Shown: positions 1-9,721 of the stretch, piece by piece
Layout: every line of letters begins with the position of its first letter
How positions within the stretch are numbered: the first letter of the stretch is position 1
Assembly: GCF_024055795.1 (NCBI RefSeq)
Contig: NZ_JAMXMY010000014.1
Location: 62,001-126,000 of the forward strand
DNA: 64,000 bases
Origin: Actinoallomurus purpureus
GTDB lineage: Bacteria > Actinomycetota > Actinomycetes > Streptosporangiales > Streptosporangiaceae
Direction: 5' to 3'
Program-made: the position numbers and the translations under genes
Notes under the pieces: model-generated
Databases searched by the model: none
Told to the model about the DNA's origin: nothing
Seen by the model: only the letters and a program-made list of their open reading frames with translations

Positions 1-750
1 CAGCCGCCCGCCCCGGCGCAGCAGCCGGCTGGCCGCCGCCGCCGAGTCGCGGGCGCCGGCGGTCTCCACGACCACGTCGAGGTCGAGCTCGCCGAGCTCG
101 TCCGGGTGGAAGTAGCCCGTCGCGCCGCCCGTCCGCGCGACGGGCTCCCGGCCGGCGCGGGGGTCGCTGACGATCAGCTCGGCGGGCGAGGACGCGGCCA
201 GCAACTGGATGGTCAGCAGGCCGAGGGTGCCCGCGCCGACGACGCCGACCCGCTCGCCGGGCAGGGGAGCGGCCCGGAGCACCGCGGCGGCGGCGACCGC
301 CGCCGGTTCGAGCAGCACGGCGGCCCGCAGGTCAATGCCCGGCGGCAGCGTGTGCAGCAGGCGGGCGGGCACGATCAGGTGGTCGGCGAACGCGCCGGGC
401 CGGGTGAACCCGATCTCGTCGTAGCCCGCGTGGCACAGGTTCGTGTCGCCCGCGCGGCAGCGTTCGCAGACCTGGCAGCTCACGAAGCCCTCGCCGACGG
501 TGGGCAGGCCGACGAGGGCGGGGTCGACGCCCGGCCCTACCTCCTCGATCGTCCCTGACCACTCGTGGCCGGGGACGATCGGGAACGTGCGGTACGCCTC
601 GGGGCGCCCGCCCTCGTACAGCTCGCGGTCGCTGCCGCAGATGCCCGCCGCGGCGACCCGGACGAGGACCTCGCCGGGCCCGGGTCTGGGGACCTCTCCC
701 TTGACCAGCCGGTGGCGACCCGGCTGCTCCAGGAGTACGGACCGGCTCAC
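1..750 (-). CDS. Zinc-dependent alcohol/polyol dehydrogenase, 3' end outside window
   Basis: I translated the reverse strand from the GTG at 750 to base 1 without a stop, giving the first 250 residues of a GroES-like medium-chain dehydrogenase. Visible are GICGSD and PGHE (catalytic zinc ligands near residues 37 and 64), a four-cysteine structural zinc cluster (CQVCERC then NLC, residues about 95-109) and a GxGxxG nucleotide-binding loop (GVVGAGTLG, about residue 165). Family members oxidise sugars or sugar alcohols with NAD(P). The GTG overlaps the TGA of the upstream dehydratase by four bases (GTGA), so the two are translationally coupled and probably act in one sugar-acid or polyol pathway. 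The exact substrate cannot be read from the sequence. Confidence 0.88.
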   Translation of the reverse strand, partial: MSRSVLLEQPGRHRLVKGEVPRPGPGEVLVRVAAAGICGSDRELYEGGRPEAYRTFPIVPGHEWSGTIEEVGPGVDPALVGLPTVGEGFVSCQVCERCRAGDTNLCHAGYDEIGFTRPGAFADHLIVPARLLHTLPPGIDLRAAVLLEPAAVAAAAVLRAAPLPGERVGVVGAGTLGLLTIQLLAASSPAELIVSDPRAGREPVARTGGATGYFHPDELGELDLDVVVETAGARDSAAAASRLLRRGGRL

Positions 751-1904
751 TTGGCCCTGGCCGGGTCGCGCAGGTGCCAGTTCTCGGCGAACAGGTTGAA
801 GTTGGCTTGCTGACGCGGGAACTCGGCGAGCGCGTCCAGGTCCAGCTCGACGCCCAGGCCCGGGGCCTCGGGCAGGGAGAAGTACCCGTCGACGACCTCG
901 GGCAGGCCGGGAGCCACACTCTTGATCGCCGAGTCGGCGAAGTCGTTGAAGTGCTCCTGGATCTTGAAGTTGGTGGTGCAGGCCCCCAGGTGCAGGTTGG
1001 CGGCGGTCAGCACCGGGCCGCCGACGTTGTGCGGGGCGACCATGACGTAGTGCGTCTCGGCGGTGGCGGCGAGCTTGCGGGTCTCCGCGATGCCGCCGAT
1101 GTGGGAGATGTCCGGCTGGATGATGTCGACGGCCTGCAGCTCGAACAGCTCGCGGAACTCGATCCGGTCGTGGATCCGCTCGCCGGTCGCGACCGGCAGG
1201 TCGGTGTGGGCGGAGACCTTGGCGAGGGCCTTGAGGTTCTCCGGCGGGCAGGGCTCCTCGATCCAGCTCGGGCGGAACGGCGCGATCAGACCGGCCAGGC
1301 GGATCGCGGTCGCGGGGGAGAACCGGCCGTGCATCTCGACGAGCAGCTCGGCCTCCTCCCCGATGGCGTCGCGGACCGCCTCGACGAGGCTGACCGAGCG
1401 GATGGTCTCGGCGTGGTCCAGCTCCATCGTGCCAGTGCCGAACGGGTCGAGCTTCAGCGCCTGGTAGCCGCGCTCGACGACCTTCGTGGCCGCCGCGTGG
1501 AAGGCCTCGGGGGTGCGCTCGACCGTGTACCAGCCGTTGGCGTACGCCTTGATCTTGTCGCGGACCTTGCCGCCGAGCAACCGCCACACCGGCTGGCCGA
1601 GCGCCTTGCCGACGATGTCCCAGCAGGCCATCTCGACGCACGCGATCCCGGACATCACGACCTCACCGGCGCGGCCGTAGTCGCCGTACTTCATCCGGTG
1701 GACCAGATCCTCGATGTCGAACGGATCCGACCCGACGATGTGGTTCACCTCGGCCTCGGCGAGGTAGCCGATGAGCGCGTCGGTGTGGTTGAGCATCCGC
1801 GCCTCGCCCACACCGACGAGTCCCTCGTCGGTGTGCACCTGAACGAACGTCAGGTTGCGCCAGGGGGTCCCGGCGACGTGGGTGGAGATACGGGTGATTC
1901 GCAT
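747..1904 (-). CDS. Enolase-superfamily (mandelate racemase/muconate lactonizing) sugar-acid dehydratase, galactonate dehydratase-like
   Basis: The 385-residue protein has the length and fold signature of the mandelate racemase branch. It has an N-terminal capping domain, a KLDPFG strand (general-base lysine), metal ligands in LVEMHG and WIEEP, a GER strand, QPDISHIGG and APHN (Asp-His dyad). The E-x-H arrangement after the first ligand and the overall order resemble D-galactonate or related aldonate dehydratases, which make 2-keto-3-deoxy acids. A Shine-Dalgarno AGGGAG lies just ahead of the ATG. The gene starts an operon with the zinc dehydrogenase. A LacI-type half-palindrome (1932-1943) sits 28 bases upstream, so it is likely repressed by the neighbouring LacI. 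The substrate assignment is inferred. Confidence 0.85.
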   Translation of the reverse strand: MRITRISTHVAGTPWRNLTFVQVHTDEGLVGVGEARMLNHTDALIGYLAEAEVNHIVGSDPFDIEDLVHRMKYGDYGRAGEVVMSGIACVEMACWDIVGKALGQPVWRLLGGKVRDKIKAYANGWYTVERTPEAFHAAATKVVERGYQALKLDPFGTGTMELDHAETIRSVSLVEAVRDAIGEEAELLVEMHGRFSPATAIRLAGLIAPFRPSWIEEPCPPENLKALAKVSAHTDLPVATGERIHDRIEFRELFELQAVDIIQPDISHIGGIAETRKLAATAETHYVMVAPHNVGGPVLTAANLHLGACTTNFKIQEHFNDFADSAIKSVAPGLPEVVDGYFSLPEAPGLGVELDLDALAEFPRQQANFNLFAENWHLRDPARAK

Positions 1905-1931
1905 GGATGGGCTCCCTATTCGTCAGGGGGT

Positions 1932-1943
1932 GTTAGCGCTATC
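1932..1943. promoter_or_regulatory. LacI-type operator, dehydratase operon
   Basis: GTTAGCGCTATC differs by one base from the perfect palindrome GTTAGCGCTAAC found at 3165-3176. It lies immediately upstream of the dehydratase start. The shared motif on both sides of the lacI gene suggests one regulator controls both arms. Confidence 0.6.
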
Positions 1944-2005
1944 ATTCGAGGCCGTCCTGGAGGGCGGCCAAGGCTGGACAAGAGTCGGGGATGGGACGAA
2001 GTGCG

Positions 2006-3055
2006 TCAGCCGGGGCGGCCCGTGCTCTGGCGCACGACGAGCTCTGGTTCGACGATGATCCGGCGGTCCTCCTCGGCGGGAGCACCGCCGATGCGTTCCA
2101 GCAGGAGCCGGAGCGCGTGCCGGCCGACCTCACCGAAGTTCTGGCCGACCGTCGTCAGGGGCGGGGTGAGGTACGCCGCCTCCGGGACGTCGTCGAAGCC
2201 GACGATGCTGACGTCGCCGGGGATGCGGCGCCCCGCCTCGTGCAGGGCCCGGATCAGGCCCACCGCCATCTGGTCGTTGGCGGTGAACACCGCGGTCACC
2301 GAGGGGTCGCCGGTCAGTCGCTTGCCGAACTCGTAGCCGCAGCGCGGGCTCCAGTCGCCGATGACGACCGGGGGGACGTCCCGTCCGGCGGCGCGAAGGG
2401 TGTGCTCCCACGCCTCCCGCCGGGCGCCCGCCTCCACCCAGTCGGTCGGGCCGGCCAGGTGCCACACGGTCGCGTGGCCCAGATCGAGCAGGTGGCGGGT
2501 CGCCGCCGCGGCGCCCGCGTGCTGGTCGACGGCGGCGACGGGGATGACCCCGCCGTCCCCGCCGCCCACGGCGACGATCGGCAGGCCGGAGGCGAGGTCC
2601 CCGAGCCCTTCGACCGACGCGACGTGCGGGGCGATGATGATGACGCCGTCGACGGACTGACCGCGCAGCCGGTCCACGGCCTCGGTCACGTTGCGCTGCG
2701 TCAGCGCGGCGAGGCTGGTGATGGTCACGCCGTACTCGGCGTCACGGGCGGCCTGCTCGATCCCGAACAGCATCGACGCGGGGCCGTACAGGGTGGTGTC
2801 GAAACCGACCACCCCGAGGACGCCGGAACGGCCCGTGGCGAGCACCCGGGCGGCCGAGTTGGGCCGGTAGCCGAGTTCCCGTACGGCGTCGAGGACGCGC
2901 ATCCGCGTCTCGCGCCGTACCCGTGTCGGAGAGTTGAGCACCCGAGACACCGTCATGGGCGACACGCCGGCCAGTTTCGCCACGTCCGCCATCACCACGG
3001 TGCCCGTGCCTCTGCCGGAACCGGGGCCGACCGGCTTCGCGAGATCGTTGCCCAC
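2006..3055 (-). CDS. LacI-family transcriptional regulator (first of two paralogs)
   Basis: The N-terminal helix-turn-helix reads DVAKLAGVSPMTVSRVLN, followed by the LacI hinge and a periplasmic-binding-protein-like sensor domain (LGVVGFDTTLYGP to VSIVGFDD). An in-frame TTG exists at 3070, but the GTG at 3055 has GGGGAGG five bases upstream, so I prefer 3055 (349 residues). It is a clear paralog of the LacI at 7557: both share DVAKLAGVS, ATGRS, TLYGPASM, ALHEAGRR and PEAAY blocks. It lies between the dehydratase operon and the transporter operon, and palindromes occur in front of both, so it probably represses both in the absence of a sugar or sugar acid. Confidence 0.92.
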   Translation of the reverse strand: MGNDLAKPVGPGSGRGTGTVVMADVAKLAGVSPMTVSRVLNSPTRVRRETRMRVLDAVRELGYRPNSAARVLATGRSGVLGVVGFDTTLYGPASMLFGIEQAARDAEYGVTITSLAALTQRNVTEAVDRLRGQSVDGVIIIAPHVASVEGLGDLASGLPIVAVGGGDGGVIPVAAVDQHAGAAAATRHLLDLGHATVWHLAGPTDWVEAGARREAWEHTLRAAGRDVPPVVIGDWSPRCGYEFGKRLTGDPSVTAVFTANDQMAVGLIRALHEAGRRIPGDVSIVGFDDVPEAAYLTPPLTTVGQNFGEVGRHALRLLLERIGGAPAEEDRRIIVEPELVVRQSTGRPG

Positions 3056-3164
3056 GGTCACCTCCCCCAAGCTCCGGATCCTCGGACGTCGTCATGTTTC
3101 CACCAGGTTGCCGAGGAGTGTTAGCGATAACCATCCAGAAGTCAACCGTTGACCCCGGAACATG

Positions 3165-3176
3165 GTTAGCGCTAAC
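3165..3176. promoter_or_regulatory. LacI operator, perfect palindrome
   Basis: GTTAGCGCTAAC is a perfect 12-base palindrome with a central CG, as in typical LacI/GalR-family operators. A near copy, GTTAGCGATAAC, is 45 bases closer to the lacI start (3120-3131). Confidence 0.7.
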
Positions 3177-3385
3177 ACTAACTCTTCCGAGGTCACTGTC
3201 CGCGACCGGATGAGATCAATGCGCTGACGGCGCGCATGACGCTGGACCTCGCCTTCCGCTCCGGAGGTCCGGATGGCGGACGGCACGCCGTCCGCGGTGC
3301 TGCCGCCCGTCTCGTGGAACCTGATCCGTCTTGTCCGCCGACCGTCCCCGGACGCGCCTGCCGAGGTGCCCAGATAGGGGCGCGA

Positions 3386-3399
3386 TGTTACCGGTAACA
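3386..3399. promoter_or_regulatory. LacI-type operator, TGTTACCGGTAACA
   Basis: This is a perfect 14-base palindrome with a central CG and flanks TGTTA/TAACA. The spacing is LacI-like but the core differs from the GTTAGCGCTAAC sites. It could be the site for the second LacI paralog, which is encoded at the end of the transporter operon. Confidence 0.6.
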
Positions 3400-3448
3400 C
3401 ACTCCTCGGCAGAGCTGTTGGGAGACAGCGGCGTTGCCGAACTGTGTC

Positions 3449-3476
3449 TTGACATCGGATTTGTGACCGTTAACAC
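3449..3476 (+). promoter_or_regulatory. Predicted promoter of the sugar transporter operon
   Basis: TTGACA at 3449-3454 is followed after 16 bases by TAACAC at 3471-3476, a plausible sigma-70-type pair about 70 bases ahead of the binding-protein start. The -10 lies inside CCGTTAACAC, a degenerate GTTAAC palindrome that a LacI protein could occupy. Confidence 0.5.
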
Positions 3477-3546
3477 TCCCGACACAGCAGTGGGAAATTC
3501 AGTCGTAACCCCGGCGTAACCGCCTAGCCCCCACCCAAGGTGAGAG

Positions 3547-4683
3547 ATGAAGATCACTAAGTTGGCCACGATGGCCACGGGCCTGTTCATGGCCCTCAGC
3601 GTGACCGCGGCGTGCGGTTCGAGCACCAAGAGCGTCGACAAGAAGGGCGCGACGGGTGGCGACTCGGCCAAGGGCGCGCTGATCGGCGTCACGATGCCGA
3701 CCAAGTCGTCCGAGCGGTGGATCCACGACGGGGACAACCTCAAGTCCTCGCTGGAGAAGCTGGGCTACAAGGTCGACCTGCAGTACGCCGAGAACGACAT
3801 CCCGACCCAGGTCAACCAGATCGAGAACCAGATCACCCGGGGCGCCAAGCTCCTGGTCGTCGCCTCGATCGACGGCACCGCCCTCACCACGCAGCTGCAG
3901 GAGGCGGCCGACAAGCACATCCCGGTCATCGCCTACGACCGGCTGATCCGCAAGTCGCCGAACGTCGACTACTACGCGACCTTCGACAACTACAAGGTCG
4001 GCGTCCTGCAGGCCACCTCCCTCCTCGTCGGCCTCGGCCTGAAGAAGGAGGACGGCACCGACGGCACCGCCAAGGGCCCGTTCAACATCGAGGTCTTCGC
4101 CGGCTCGCCGGACGACAACAACGCGACGTTCTTCTTCAACGGCGCGATGGCCACGCTGAAGCCCTACATCGACAAGGGCACGCTCGTCGTCAAGAGCAAG
4201 GAGACGGACTTCAAGACCGTCGCGATCCTGCGCTGGGACCCGGCCACCGCGCAGAAGCGCATGGAGGACCTGATCACCAAGGCCTACACCGGCGGCCCGA
4301 AGGTCAACGGCGTGCTGTCCCCGTACGACGGCCTGTCGATCGGCATCCTGTCGGCCCTCAAGAGCGCCGGCTACGGCACCTCCGGCCAGCCGTACCCGGT
4401 CGTGACCGGCCAGGACGCCGAGCTCGCCTCGGTGAAGTCGATCATGAAGGGTGAGCAGTACGCCACCATCTACAAGGACACCCGCCAGCTCGCGGCGGTG
4501 ACCGTGAAGATGGCCGACACCGTGCTCAAGGGCGGCAAGCCCGAGGTGAACAACACCACGGACTACAACAACGGCGTCAAGGTGGTCCCGTCCGAGCTGC
4601 TCCAGCCGGTCGCGGTCTACAAGGACAACGTGCAGAAGACCCTCATCGACACCGGTTACTACACCGCCCAGCAGGTGCAGTAG
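3547..4683 (+). CDS. chvE: Monosaccharide ABC transporter substrate-binding lipoprotein, ChvE-like
   Basis: The 378-residue protein has a lipoprotein signal (TM segment ending in VTAAC, Cys at about residue 23) followed by a ribose/xylose-type periplasmic-binding fold: [47 protein letters not shown]. The sequence pattern is that of ChvE/multiple-monosaccharide binding proteins (galactose, arabinose, xylose, glucose). It is anchored outside the membrane and delivers sugar to the two following gene products. GGTGAG precedes the ATG. A strong hairpin after the stop (4692-4722) probably keeps its message more abundant than the downstream transporter genes. Confidence 0.88.
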   Translation: MKITKLATMATGLFMALSVTAACGSSTKSVDKKGATGGDSAKGALIGVTMPTKSSERWIHDGDNLKSSLEKLGYKVDLQYAENDIPTQVNQIENQITRGAKLLVVASIDGTALTTQLQEAADKHIPVIAYDRLIRKSPNVDYYATFDNYKVGVLQATSLLVGLGLKKEDGTDGTAKGPFNIEVFAGSPDDNNATFFFNGAMATLKPYIDKGTLVVKSKETDFKTVAILRWDPATAQKRMEDLITKAYTGGPKVNGVLSPYDGLSIGILSALKSAGYGTSGQPYPVVTGQDAELASVKSIMKGEQYATIYKDTRQLAAVTVKMADTVLKGGKPEVNNTTDYNNGVKVVPSELLQPVAVYKDNVQKTLIDTGYYTAQQVQ

Positions 4684-4691
4684 CGGGTCAG

Positions 4692-4722
4692 GGGCGGGCG
4701 GCGCCGAGTGCGCCGCCCGCCC
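4692..4722 (+). terminator. Intercistronic hairpin / attenuator
   Basis: Thirteen bases (GGGCGGGCGGCGC) pair perfectly with their complement around a CGAGT loop and are followed by TT. The hairpin sits between the binding-protein and ATPase genes. In sugar ABC operons such a hairpin usually gives partial termination or 3'-end protection, so the binding protein is in excess. Confidence 0.7.
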
Positions 4723-4748
4723 TTCCGGCGTGACATGAAGGGCACGAC

Positions 4749-6296
4749 ATGACCGACGACGCGATTCTGCGGATGAGCGGGATCACCAAGACGTTCCCCG
4801 GCGTCAAGGCGCTGCAGGACGTCAACCTGGTGGTGCGGCGCGGCGAGATCCACGCGATCTGCGGTGAGAACGGCGCGGGCAAGTCCACCTTGATGAAGGT
4901 GCTGTCCGGGGTCTATCCGTACGGCTCGTACGACGGCGAGATCCACTTCGACGGCGAGCTGTGCCGCTTCTCGGACATCCGAGAGAGCGAGAAGCACGGC
5001 ATCGTCATCATCCACCAGGAGCTGGCGCTCAGCCCGTACCTGTCGATCGCCGAGAACATCTTCCTCGGCAACGAGCGGGTCCACCGCGGCCTGATCGACT
5101 GGAACAAGACCAACGCCGAGGCCGCCGAGCTGCTCGCCCGGGTCGGCCTGGACGAGAACCCGGTCACCCCGGCGATGGACCTGGGGGTCGGCAAGCAGCA
5201 GCTCGTGGAGATCGCCAAGGCGCTCTCCAAGGACGTGCGGCTGCTCATCCTGGACGAGCCGACGGCGGCGCTGAACGACGACGACTCCGCGCACCTGCTC
5301 GACCTGCTGCGCGGCCTGCGCGACCAGGGCATGACCTGCGTGATCATCTCCCACAAGCTGAACGAGATCAAGGCGATCGCGGACTCGACGACCATCCTGC
5401 GCGACGGCCGCACGATCGAGACGCTCGACATGGAGAAGGACCTCGTCACCGAGGACCGCATCATCTCCGGCATGGTCGGCCGCGACCTGGAGCACCGCTT
5501 CCCCGAGCACGAGCCGACGATCGGCGAGGAGGTGCTGCGGATCGAGGACTGGACCGTGCGCAGCCCCACCCAGCACGAGCGTCTCGTGGTGTCGGGCGCC
5601 AACCTCACGCTGCGGCGCGGCGAGATCGTCGGCCTGGCCGGCCTGATGGGCGCCGGGCGTACGGAACTGGCGATGAGCGTGTTCGGCCGTAGCTACGGCG
5701 TCGGGATCACCGGCCGCGTCTACAAGGACGGCAAGGAGATCCGCATCAGGTCGGTCGGCGACGCCGTCAAGCACGGCATCGCGTACGCCACCGAGGACCG
5801 CAAGCGGTACGGCCTGAACCTCATCGAGGACATCAAGCGCAACGTCTCCACCGCGGGGCTGCGCAAGCTCGCCAAGCGCGGATGGGTCCACGACAACGAG
5901 GAGTTCCGCGTCGCCGAGGGCTACCGCAAGAGCATGAACATCAAGGCGCCGAGCGTCCTCGCGGTGACCGGCAAGCTGTCCGGCGGGAACCAGCAGAAGG
6001 TCGTGCTGTCCAAGTGGCTGTTCACCGACCCGGACGTGCTGATCCTCGACGAGCCCACCCGCGGCATCGACGTCGGTGCGAAGTACGAGATCTATTCGAT
6101 CATCAATGAGATGGCCGACCAGGGCAAGGCCGTGCTGGTCATCTCCTCGGAGCTGCCCGAGCTGCTCGGCATCTGCGACCGCATCTACGCGATGTCGGCC
6201 GGGCGCATCACCGGTGAGGTCCCCCGCGAGGAGGCCACACCCGAGCGGCTCATGCAGTACATGACCAGATACGACGAGGAGCAGGTAGTCTCATGA
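4749..6296 (+). CDS. mmsA: Multiple monosaccharide ABC transporter ATP-binding protein (two ABC domains)
   Basis: The 515 residues hold two ABC cassettes. The first has Walker [10 protein letters not shown] (about residue 42), a degenerate signature LGVGKQQ and Walker [12 protein letters not shown]. The second has GLMGAGRTE, signature LSGGNQQK and [12 protein letters not shown]. The arrangement and length match the GguA/MmsA family, which energises uptake of galactose, arabinose and related sugars. It overlaps the permease start by four bases (ATGA). The second Walker A lacks the usual GKT/S lysine (GAGRTE), as is common in this family. Confidence 0.92.
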   Translation: MTDDAILRMSGITKTFPGVKALQDVNLVVRRGEIHAICGENGAGKSTLMKVLSGVYPYGSYDGEIHFDGELCRFSDIRESEKHGIVIIHQELALSPYLSIAENIFLGNERVHRGLIDWNKTNAEAAELLARVGLDENPVTPAMDLGVGKQQLVEIAKALSKDVRLLILDEPTAALNDDDSAHLLDLLRGLRDQGMTCVIISHKLNEIKAIADSTTILRDGRTIETLDMEKDLVTEDRIISGMVGRDLEHRFPEHEPTIGEEVLRIEDWTVRSPTQHERLVVSGANLTLRRGEIVGLAGLMGAGRTELAMSVFGRSYGVGITGRVYKDGKEIRIRSVGDAVKHGIAYATEDRKRYGLNLIEDIKRNVSTAGLRKLAKRGWVHDNEEFRVAEGYRKSMNIKAPSVLAVTGKLSGGNQQKVVLSKWLFTDPDVLILDEPTRGIDVGAKYEIYSIINEMADQGKAVLVISSELPELLGICDRIYAMSAGRITGEVPREEATPERLMQYMTRYDEEQVVS

Positions 6297-7540
6297 GCAG
6301 CGTCGCACCGGCCCGCCCGGACAAGGGCGAGGCCCCGCCCCCGTCCCGTGGCGGCGTGGCAGACCGGATTTTCTCCGTCAACCTGCGCCAGAGCGGGATC
6401 TACGTCGCGTTCGCGCTGATCGTCGCGCTGTTCGCGATCCTCACGCACGGGGACCTGCTCTCGCCGGAGAACATGTCCAACGTCCTCGTGCAGAACTCCT
6501 ACATCCTGATCCTCGCGATCGGGATGATCCTGATCATCATCTCGGGGCACATCGACCTGTCCGCGGGCTCGGTCGTGGCCGTCTGTGGCTCGATCTCCGC
6601 CGTGCTGATGGTCAACCACCACGTGCCCTGGCCGCTCGCGGTCGTCCTGACCCTCGCGGCGGGAGCGCTGATCGGCGCGTGGCAGGGCTACTGGGTCGCC
6701 TACTTCGAGATCCCGGCGTTCATCGTGACGCTCGCTGGCATGCTCGTCTTCCGCGCCCTGACCCTCACCGTGCTCGGCAACCAGGGCATCGGCCCGTTCC
6801 CCGACCAGGTCCGTACGCTGGCCAACGGCTTCCTGCCCGGCTACTTCGGCAACGTCGGCCTGGGCGGGCTCGGCGGCGCCGACCTGTTCACGCTGATCGT
6901 CGGCGTGGTCGCCGTCGTGGGCATCGTGCTCACCCAGTGGCGGGCCCGCCAGGGCCGCTCGGGATACGGCCAGAAGGTCGACCCGCTGCCGCTGTTCGTC
7001 GTGAAGATGGCGCTGGCCGCGTTCGTCGTGATGGCCATCGTCGTGCAGCTCGCCCGGTTCAAGAACCTCCCGTTCGTGCTGGTGATCCTGACCGTCCTCG
7101 TCGTGGGGTACACGCTGGTCACCAACCGCGCCGTCTTCGGCCGGCACGTCTACGCCCTCGGCGGCAACCTCCAGGCCGCCCGGCTGTCGGGCATCAAGAC
7201 CAAGTCCGTGGTGTTCTGGCTGTTCGTCAACATGGGCGTGCTGGCCGCGCTGGCCGGCATCATCTTCGCCGGGCGGCTCAACCAGGCCGGCCCGACCGCC
7301 GGCACCAACTTCGAGCTGGACGCGATCGCGGCGGCGTTCATCGGCGGCGCGGCGGTCCAGGGCGGCGTCGGCAAGGTCGTCGGCGCCATCACCGGTGGCC
7401 TCATAATGGCTGTGATCAACAACGGCATGTCCCTGCTGGGCGCGCCCAGCGAGCGGGTCATGCTGATCAAGGGTCTGGTGCTGCTGGCCGCCGTGGCGTT
7501 CGACGTCTGGGCCAAGCGCCGCGCCGGCACCTCCCGATGA
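6293..7540 (+). CDS. mmsB: Multiple monosaccharide ABC transporter permease
   Basis: A 415-residue polytopic membrane protein with about ten hydrophobic segments, of the ribose/xylose permease type ([19 protein letters not shown] early, [19 protein letters not shown] in the middle, [19 protein letters not shown] near the end). A central hydrophilic segment of about 50 residues before [10 protein letters not shown] is typical of the GguB/MmsB group. It forms the channel for the ATPase encoded just upstream. The reading frame starts within the ATGA overlap. Confidence 0.92.
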   Translation: MSSVAPARPDKGEAPPPSRGGVADRIFSVNLRQSGIYVAFALIVALFAILTHGDLLSPENMSNVLVQNSYILILAIGMILIIISGHIDLSAGSVVAVCGSISAVLMVNHHVPWPLAVVLTLAAGALIGAWQGYWVAYFEIPAFIVTLAGMLVFRALTLTVLGNQGIGPFPDQVRTLANGFLPGYFGNVGLGGLGGADLFTLIVGVVAVVGIVLTQWRARQGRSGYGQKVDPLPLFVVKMALAAFVVMAIVVQLARFKNLPFVLVILTVLVVGYTLVTNRAVFGRHVYALGGNLQAARLSGIKTKSVVFWLFVNMGVLAALAGIIFAGRLNQAGPTAGTNFELDAIAAAFIGGAAVQGGVGKVVGAITGGLIMAVINNGMSLLGAPSERVMLIKGLVLLAAVAFDVWAKRRAGTSR

Positions 7541-7556
7541 ACCGAGGAACGATCAC

Positions 7557-8591
7557 ATGACCGCAGCCCCCGGTGAGCGGGGAGACGCGCGGGTCACGGC
7601 GCGCCCCGGCCTACGGGATGTGGCCAAGCTCGCCGGGGTGTCGCACCAGACCGTGTCCCGGGTCTTCAAGGATCACCCGAGGGTGAGCACGGAGACCCGG
7701 GCCAAGGTCCTGGCGGCGGCAGCCCAGCTGGACTTCCGGCCCAACGCCTTCGCCCGCGCCCTGGCCACCGGCCGGTCGCGCACGCTCGGCGTGGTCAGCT
7801 TCGACGCCACCCTGTACGGGCCCGCGTCGATGATCAGCGAAATCGAGCGCTGCGCCCGGGAGTCCGACTACTTCACCAGCGTCGTCGCGCTGCAGTCGGC
7901 CAGCCAGCGCTCGATCGTCGAGGCGGCCGAACGGCTGCGCGGCCAGGGCGTGGACGGGCTCATCGTGATCCCCGGGCACGTCCCGCTGACCCAGACCACC
8001 AAGCACCTGCCGTCCGACCTGCCCCTCGTGGTCATGGAGAGCGAGACGATCATCCCGGCGGTCGGGGTCGACCAGTACTCCGGCCCGAAGGCGGCGACGC
8101 GCTACCTCCTCGACCTCGGCCACCGGACGGTCCATCACCTGCCCGGCCCGCTGTCGTGGCTGGAGGCCCGGGAACGCGCCCGTGGCTGGCACGACGCGCT
8201 CGTCGAGGCCGGTGCGCCGGTGCCGGTCACCCTCCCCGGTGACTGGAGCGCCGGGTCGGGGTACGAACGGGGCCTGACCCTGGCCGCCGACCCGGAGGTC
8301 ACGGCGGTCTTCGCGTCCAACGACCAGAACGCCCTGGGCCTGCTGCGTGCCCTCCACGAGGCGGGCCGCCGTGTGCCGGACGACGTCAGCGTCATCGGCT
8401 TCGACGACATCCCCGAGGCCGCCTACTTCATCCCGCCGCTCACCACGATCCGCCAGGACTTCGCCGCCGTCGGCCGGTCCAGTGTGAACCTGCTGCTCGG
8501 GCAGATCGAGAGCGGCCGTCGCAGCGACAACAAGATCATCATTTCCACCGAGTTGGTCAGCCGGAACAGCGCCGGCCGGGCACCCGCGTAG
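7557..8591 (+). CDS. LacI-family transcriptional regulator (second paralog)
   Basis: The 344-residue protein has the LacI helix-turn-helix LRDVAKLAGVSHQTVSRVF near residue 20 and a sugar-binding sensor domain ending in VSVIGFDDIPEAAY. It is the last gene of the transporter operon, 16 bases after the permease stop, with AGGA before the ATG. It is closely similar over its whole length to the LacI at 2006-3055. As operon-encoded regulator it probably gives feedback on sugar uptake. Which operator class belongs to which paralog is unknown. Confidence 0.92.
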   Translation: MTAAPGERGDARVTARPGLRDVAKLAGVSHQTVSRVFKDHPRVSTETRAKVLAAAAQLDFRPNAFARALATGRSRTLGVVSFDATLYGPASMISEIERCARESDYFTSVVALQSASQRSIVEAAERLRGQGVDGLIVIPGHVPLTQTTKHLPSDLPLVVMESETIIPAVGVDQYSGPKAATRYLLDLGHRTVHHLPGPLSWLEARERARGWHDALVEAGAPVPVTLPGDWSAGSGYERGLTLAADPEVTAVFASNDQNALGLLRALHEAGRRVPDDVSVIGFDDIPEAAYFIPPLTTIRQDFAAVGRSSVNLLLGQIESGRRSDNKIIISTELVSRNSAGRAPA

Positions 8592-8658
8592 CCTGGACCG
8601 GCCCGTGCCGTGACCGTACGGTCCGGCGCGCGCTCGGTTCCCCGTGAAAGGAAGCCCG

Positions 8659-9711
8659 ATGTCCTCCGCACAGGCCGTCACCGCCTCCGCCGACCGCACG
8701 TCCGTGCGGCTCGCCGACGGAAGAGAGATCATCTACTTCGACGACGTGCCCGGGTTGGACCGCTCCATGCCCGACCGTCGGGACCTGCCCCCGTACGCGC
8801 CCGCCGCCGAACTGCGGTACGACGAGCTGCACGGCGAGGAGGTCCTCGTCGCCGCCCACCGGCAGAACCGCACCTACCAGCCGGCGCCCGGCGAGTGCCC
8901 GCTCTGCCCCTCCCACGGCGACCACCTGAGCGAGATCCCGGCCCCCGACTACCACGTGGTGTCGTTCGAGAACCGCTTCCCGTCCCTCGGCGGCCCGGCG
9001 GGCGGGCGCTGCGAGGTGCTGTGCTTCACCAGCGACCACAACGGGTCCTTCGCGACCCTGCCGCCGGAACGGCTCGCCACCGTCGGCCGCGCGTGGGCCG
9101 ACCGCACCGCCGATCTGGGCGGGCGACCGGACGTGGAGTACGTCTTCCTCTTCGAGAACCGGGGCGCGGCGATCGGCGCGACCCTGCCGCACCCGCACGG
9201 CCAGGTCTACGGCTTCCCGTACATCCCGCCGGCTCCCCGCCGGATGCTGGCCGCCGCCGAGCGGTTCCGCGAGGAGCACGGCCGGTGCCTGATGTGCGAC
9301 GTCGTCGCCCGCGAGGCCGGCGGCCCCCGCGTCGTGGCCGAGACCGACGGCTTCCTCGCGTACGTGCCGGAGGCCGCCCGCTGGCCGTACGAGGTGTACG
9401 TCGCCCCGCGCTCCTGCGTCCCCGACCTGGCCTCCCTCGACGCCGCCCCGCGCGACGAGCTCATGGGCCTGTACGCCGACGTGCTGCGCCGCTTCGACGC
9501 CCTGTACGAGGACACGACGCCGTACATGGCCTGCTGGTACCAGGCGCCGGCCCGTACGTCACGCGACCTGGCGCACCTGTGCGCCCGCATCTACACGCCG
9601 CAGCGCACCGCCGACAAACTGAAGTTCCTCGCCACAAGCGAGACCGGCGCCGGCGCGTACATCAACGACGTGCTCCCCGAGACCGCCGCCGCCCGCCTCC
9701 GCGAGCTCTGA
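8659..9711 (+). CDS. galT: Galactose-1-phosphate uridylyltransferase
   Basis: The protein exchanges UMP between UDP-glucose and galactose-1-phosphate in the Leloir pathway. Visible are a zinc-type ECPLCPS motif (about residue 75), FENRGAAIGATLPHPHGQ with the catalytic histidine of HPHGQ, and the terminal repeat half with RCLMCDVVARE. I chose the ATG at 8659 (350 residues) because AAAGGA lies just upstream; a GTG at 8644 is also in frame. It follows the second lacI by 67 bases on the same strand, so galactose is the most likely sugar for this locus. Neither galK nor galE is present in the window. Confidence 0.92.
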   Translation: MSSAQAVTASADRTSVRLADGREIIYFDDVPGLDRSMPDRRDLPPYAPAAELRYDELHGEEVLVAAHRQNRTYQPAPGECPLCPSHGDHLSEIPAPDYHVVSFENRFPSLGGPAGGRCEVLCFTSDHNGSFATLPPERLATVGRAWADRTADLGGRPDVEYVFLFENRGAAIGATLPHPHGQVYGFPYIPPAPRRMLAAAERFREEHGRCLMCDVVAREAGGPRVVAETDGFLAYVPEAARWPYEVYVAPRSCVPDLASLDAAPRDELMGLYADVLRRFDALYEDTTPYMACWYQAPARTSRDLAHLCARIYTPQRTADKLKFLATSETGAGAYINDVLPETAAARLREL

Positions 9712-9721
9712 CGGACGGCCC

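Larger units (their letters stand above)
3056..3546. promoter_or_regulatory. Divergent regulatory region between lacI and the ABC transporter
   Basis: About 490 bases without a gene. They hold LacI-type sites GTTAGCGATAAC (3120-3131), the perfect palindrome GTTAGCGCTAAC (3165-3176) and a second palindrome class TGTTACCGGTAACA (3386-3399), plus a promoter-like TTGACA near 3449. The first two sites lie close to the lacI start, consistent with autoregulation. The third lies upstream of the transporter promoter. I see no coding sequence here. Confidence 0.65.

Noticed and set aside
774-2336. Long forward open frame opposite the dehydratase and LacI genes
   Set aside because: It is the antisense frame of two clear reverse genes; its translation is rich in Arg/Gly/Val/Asp/Leu with no family pattern.
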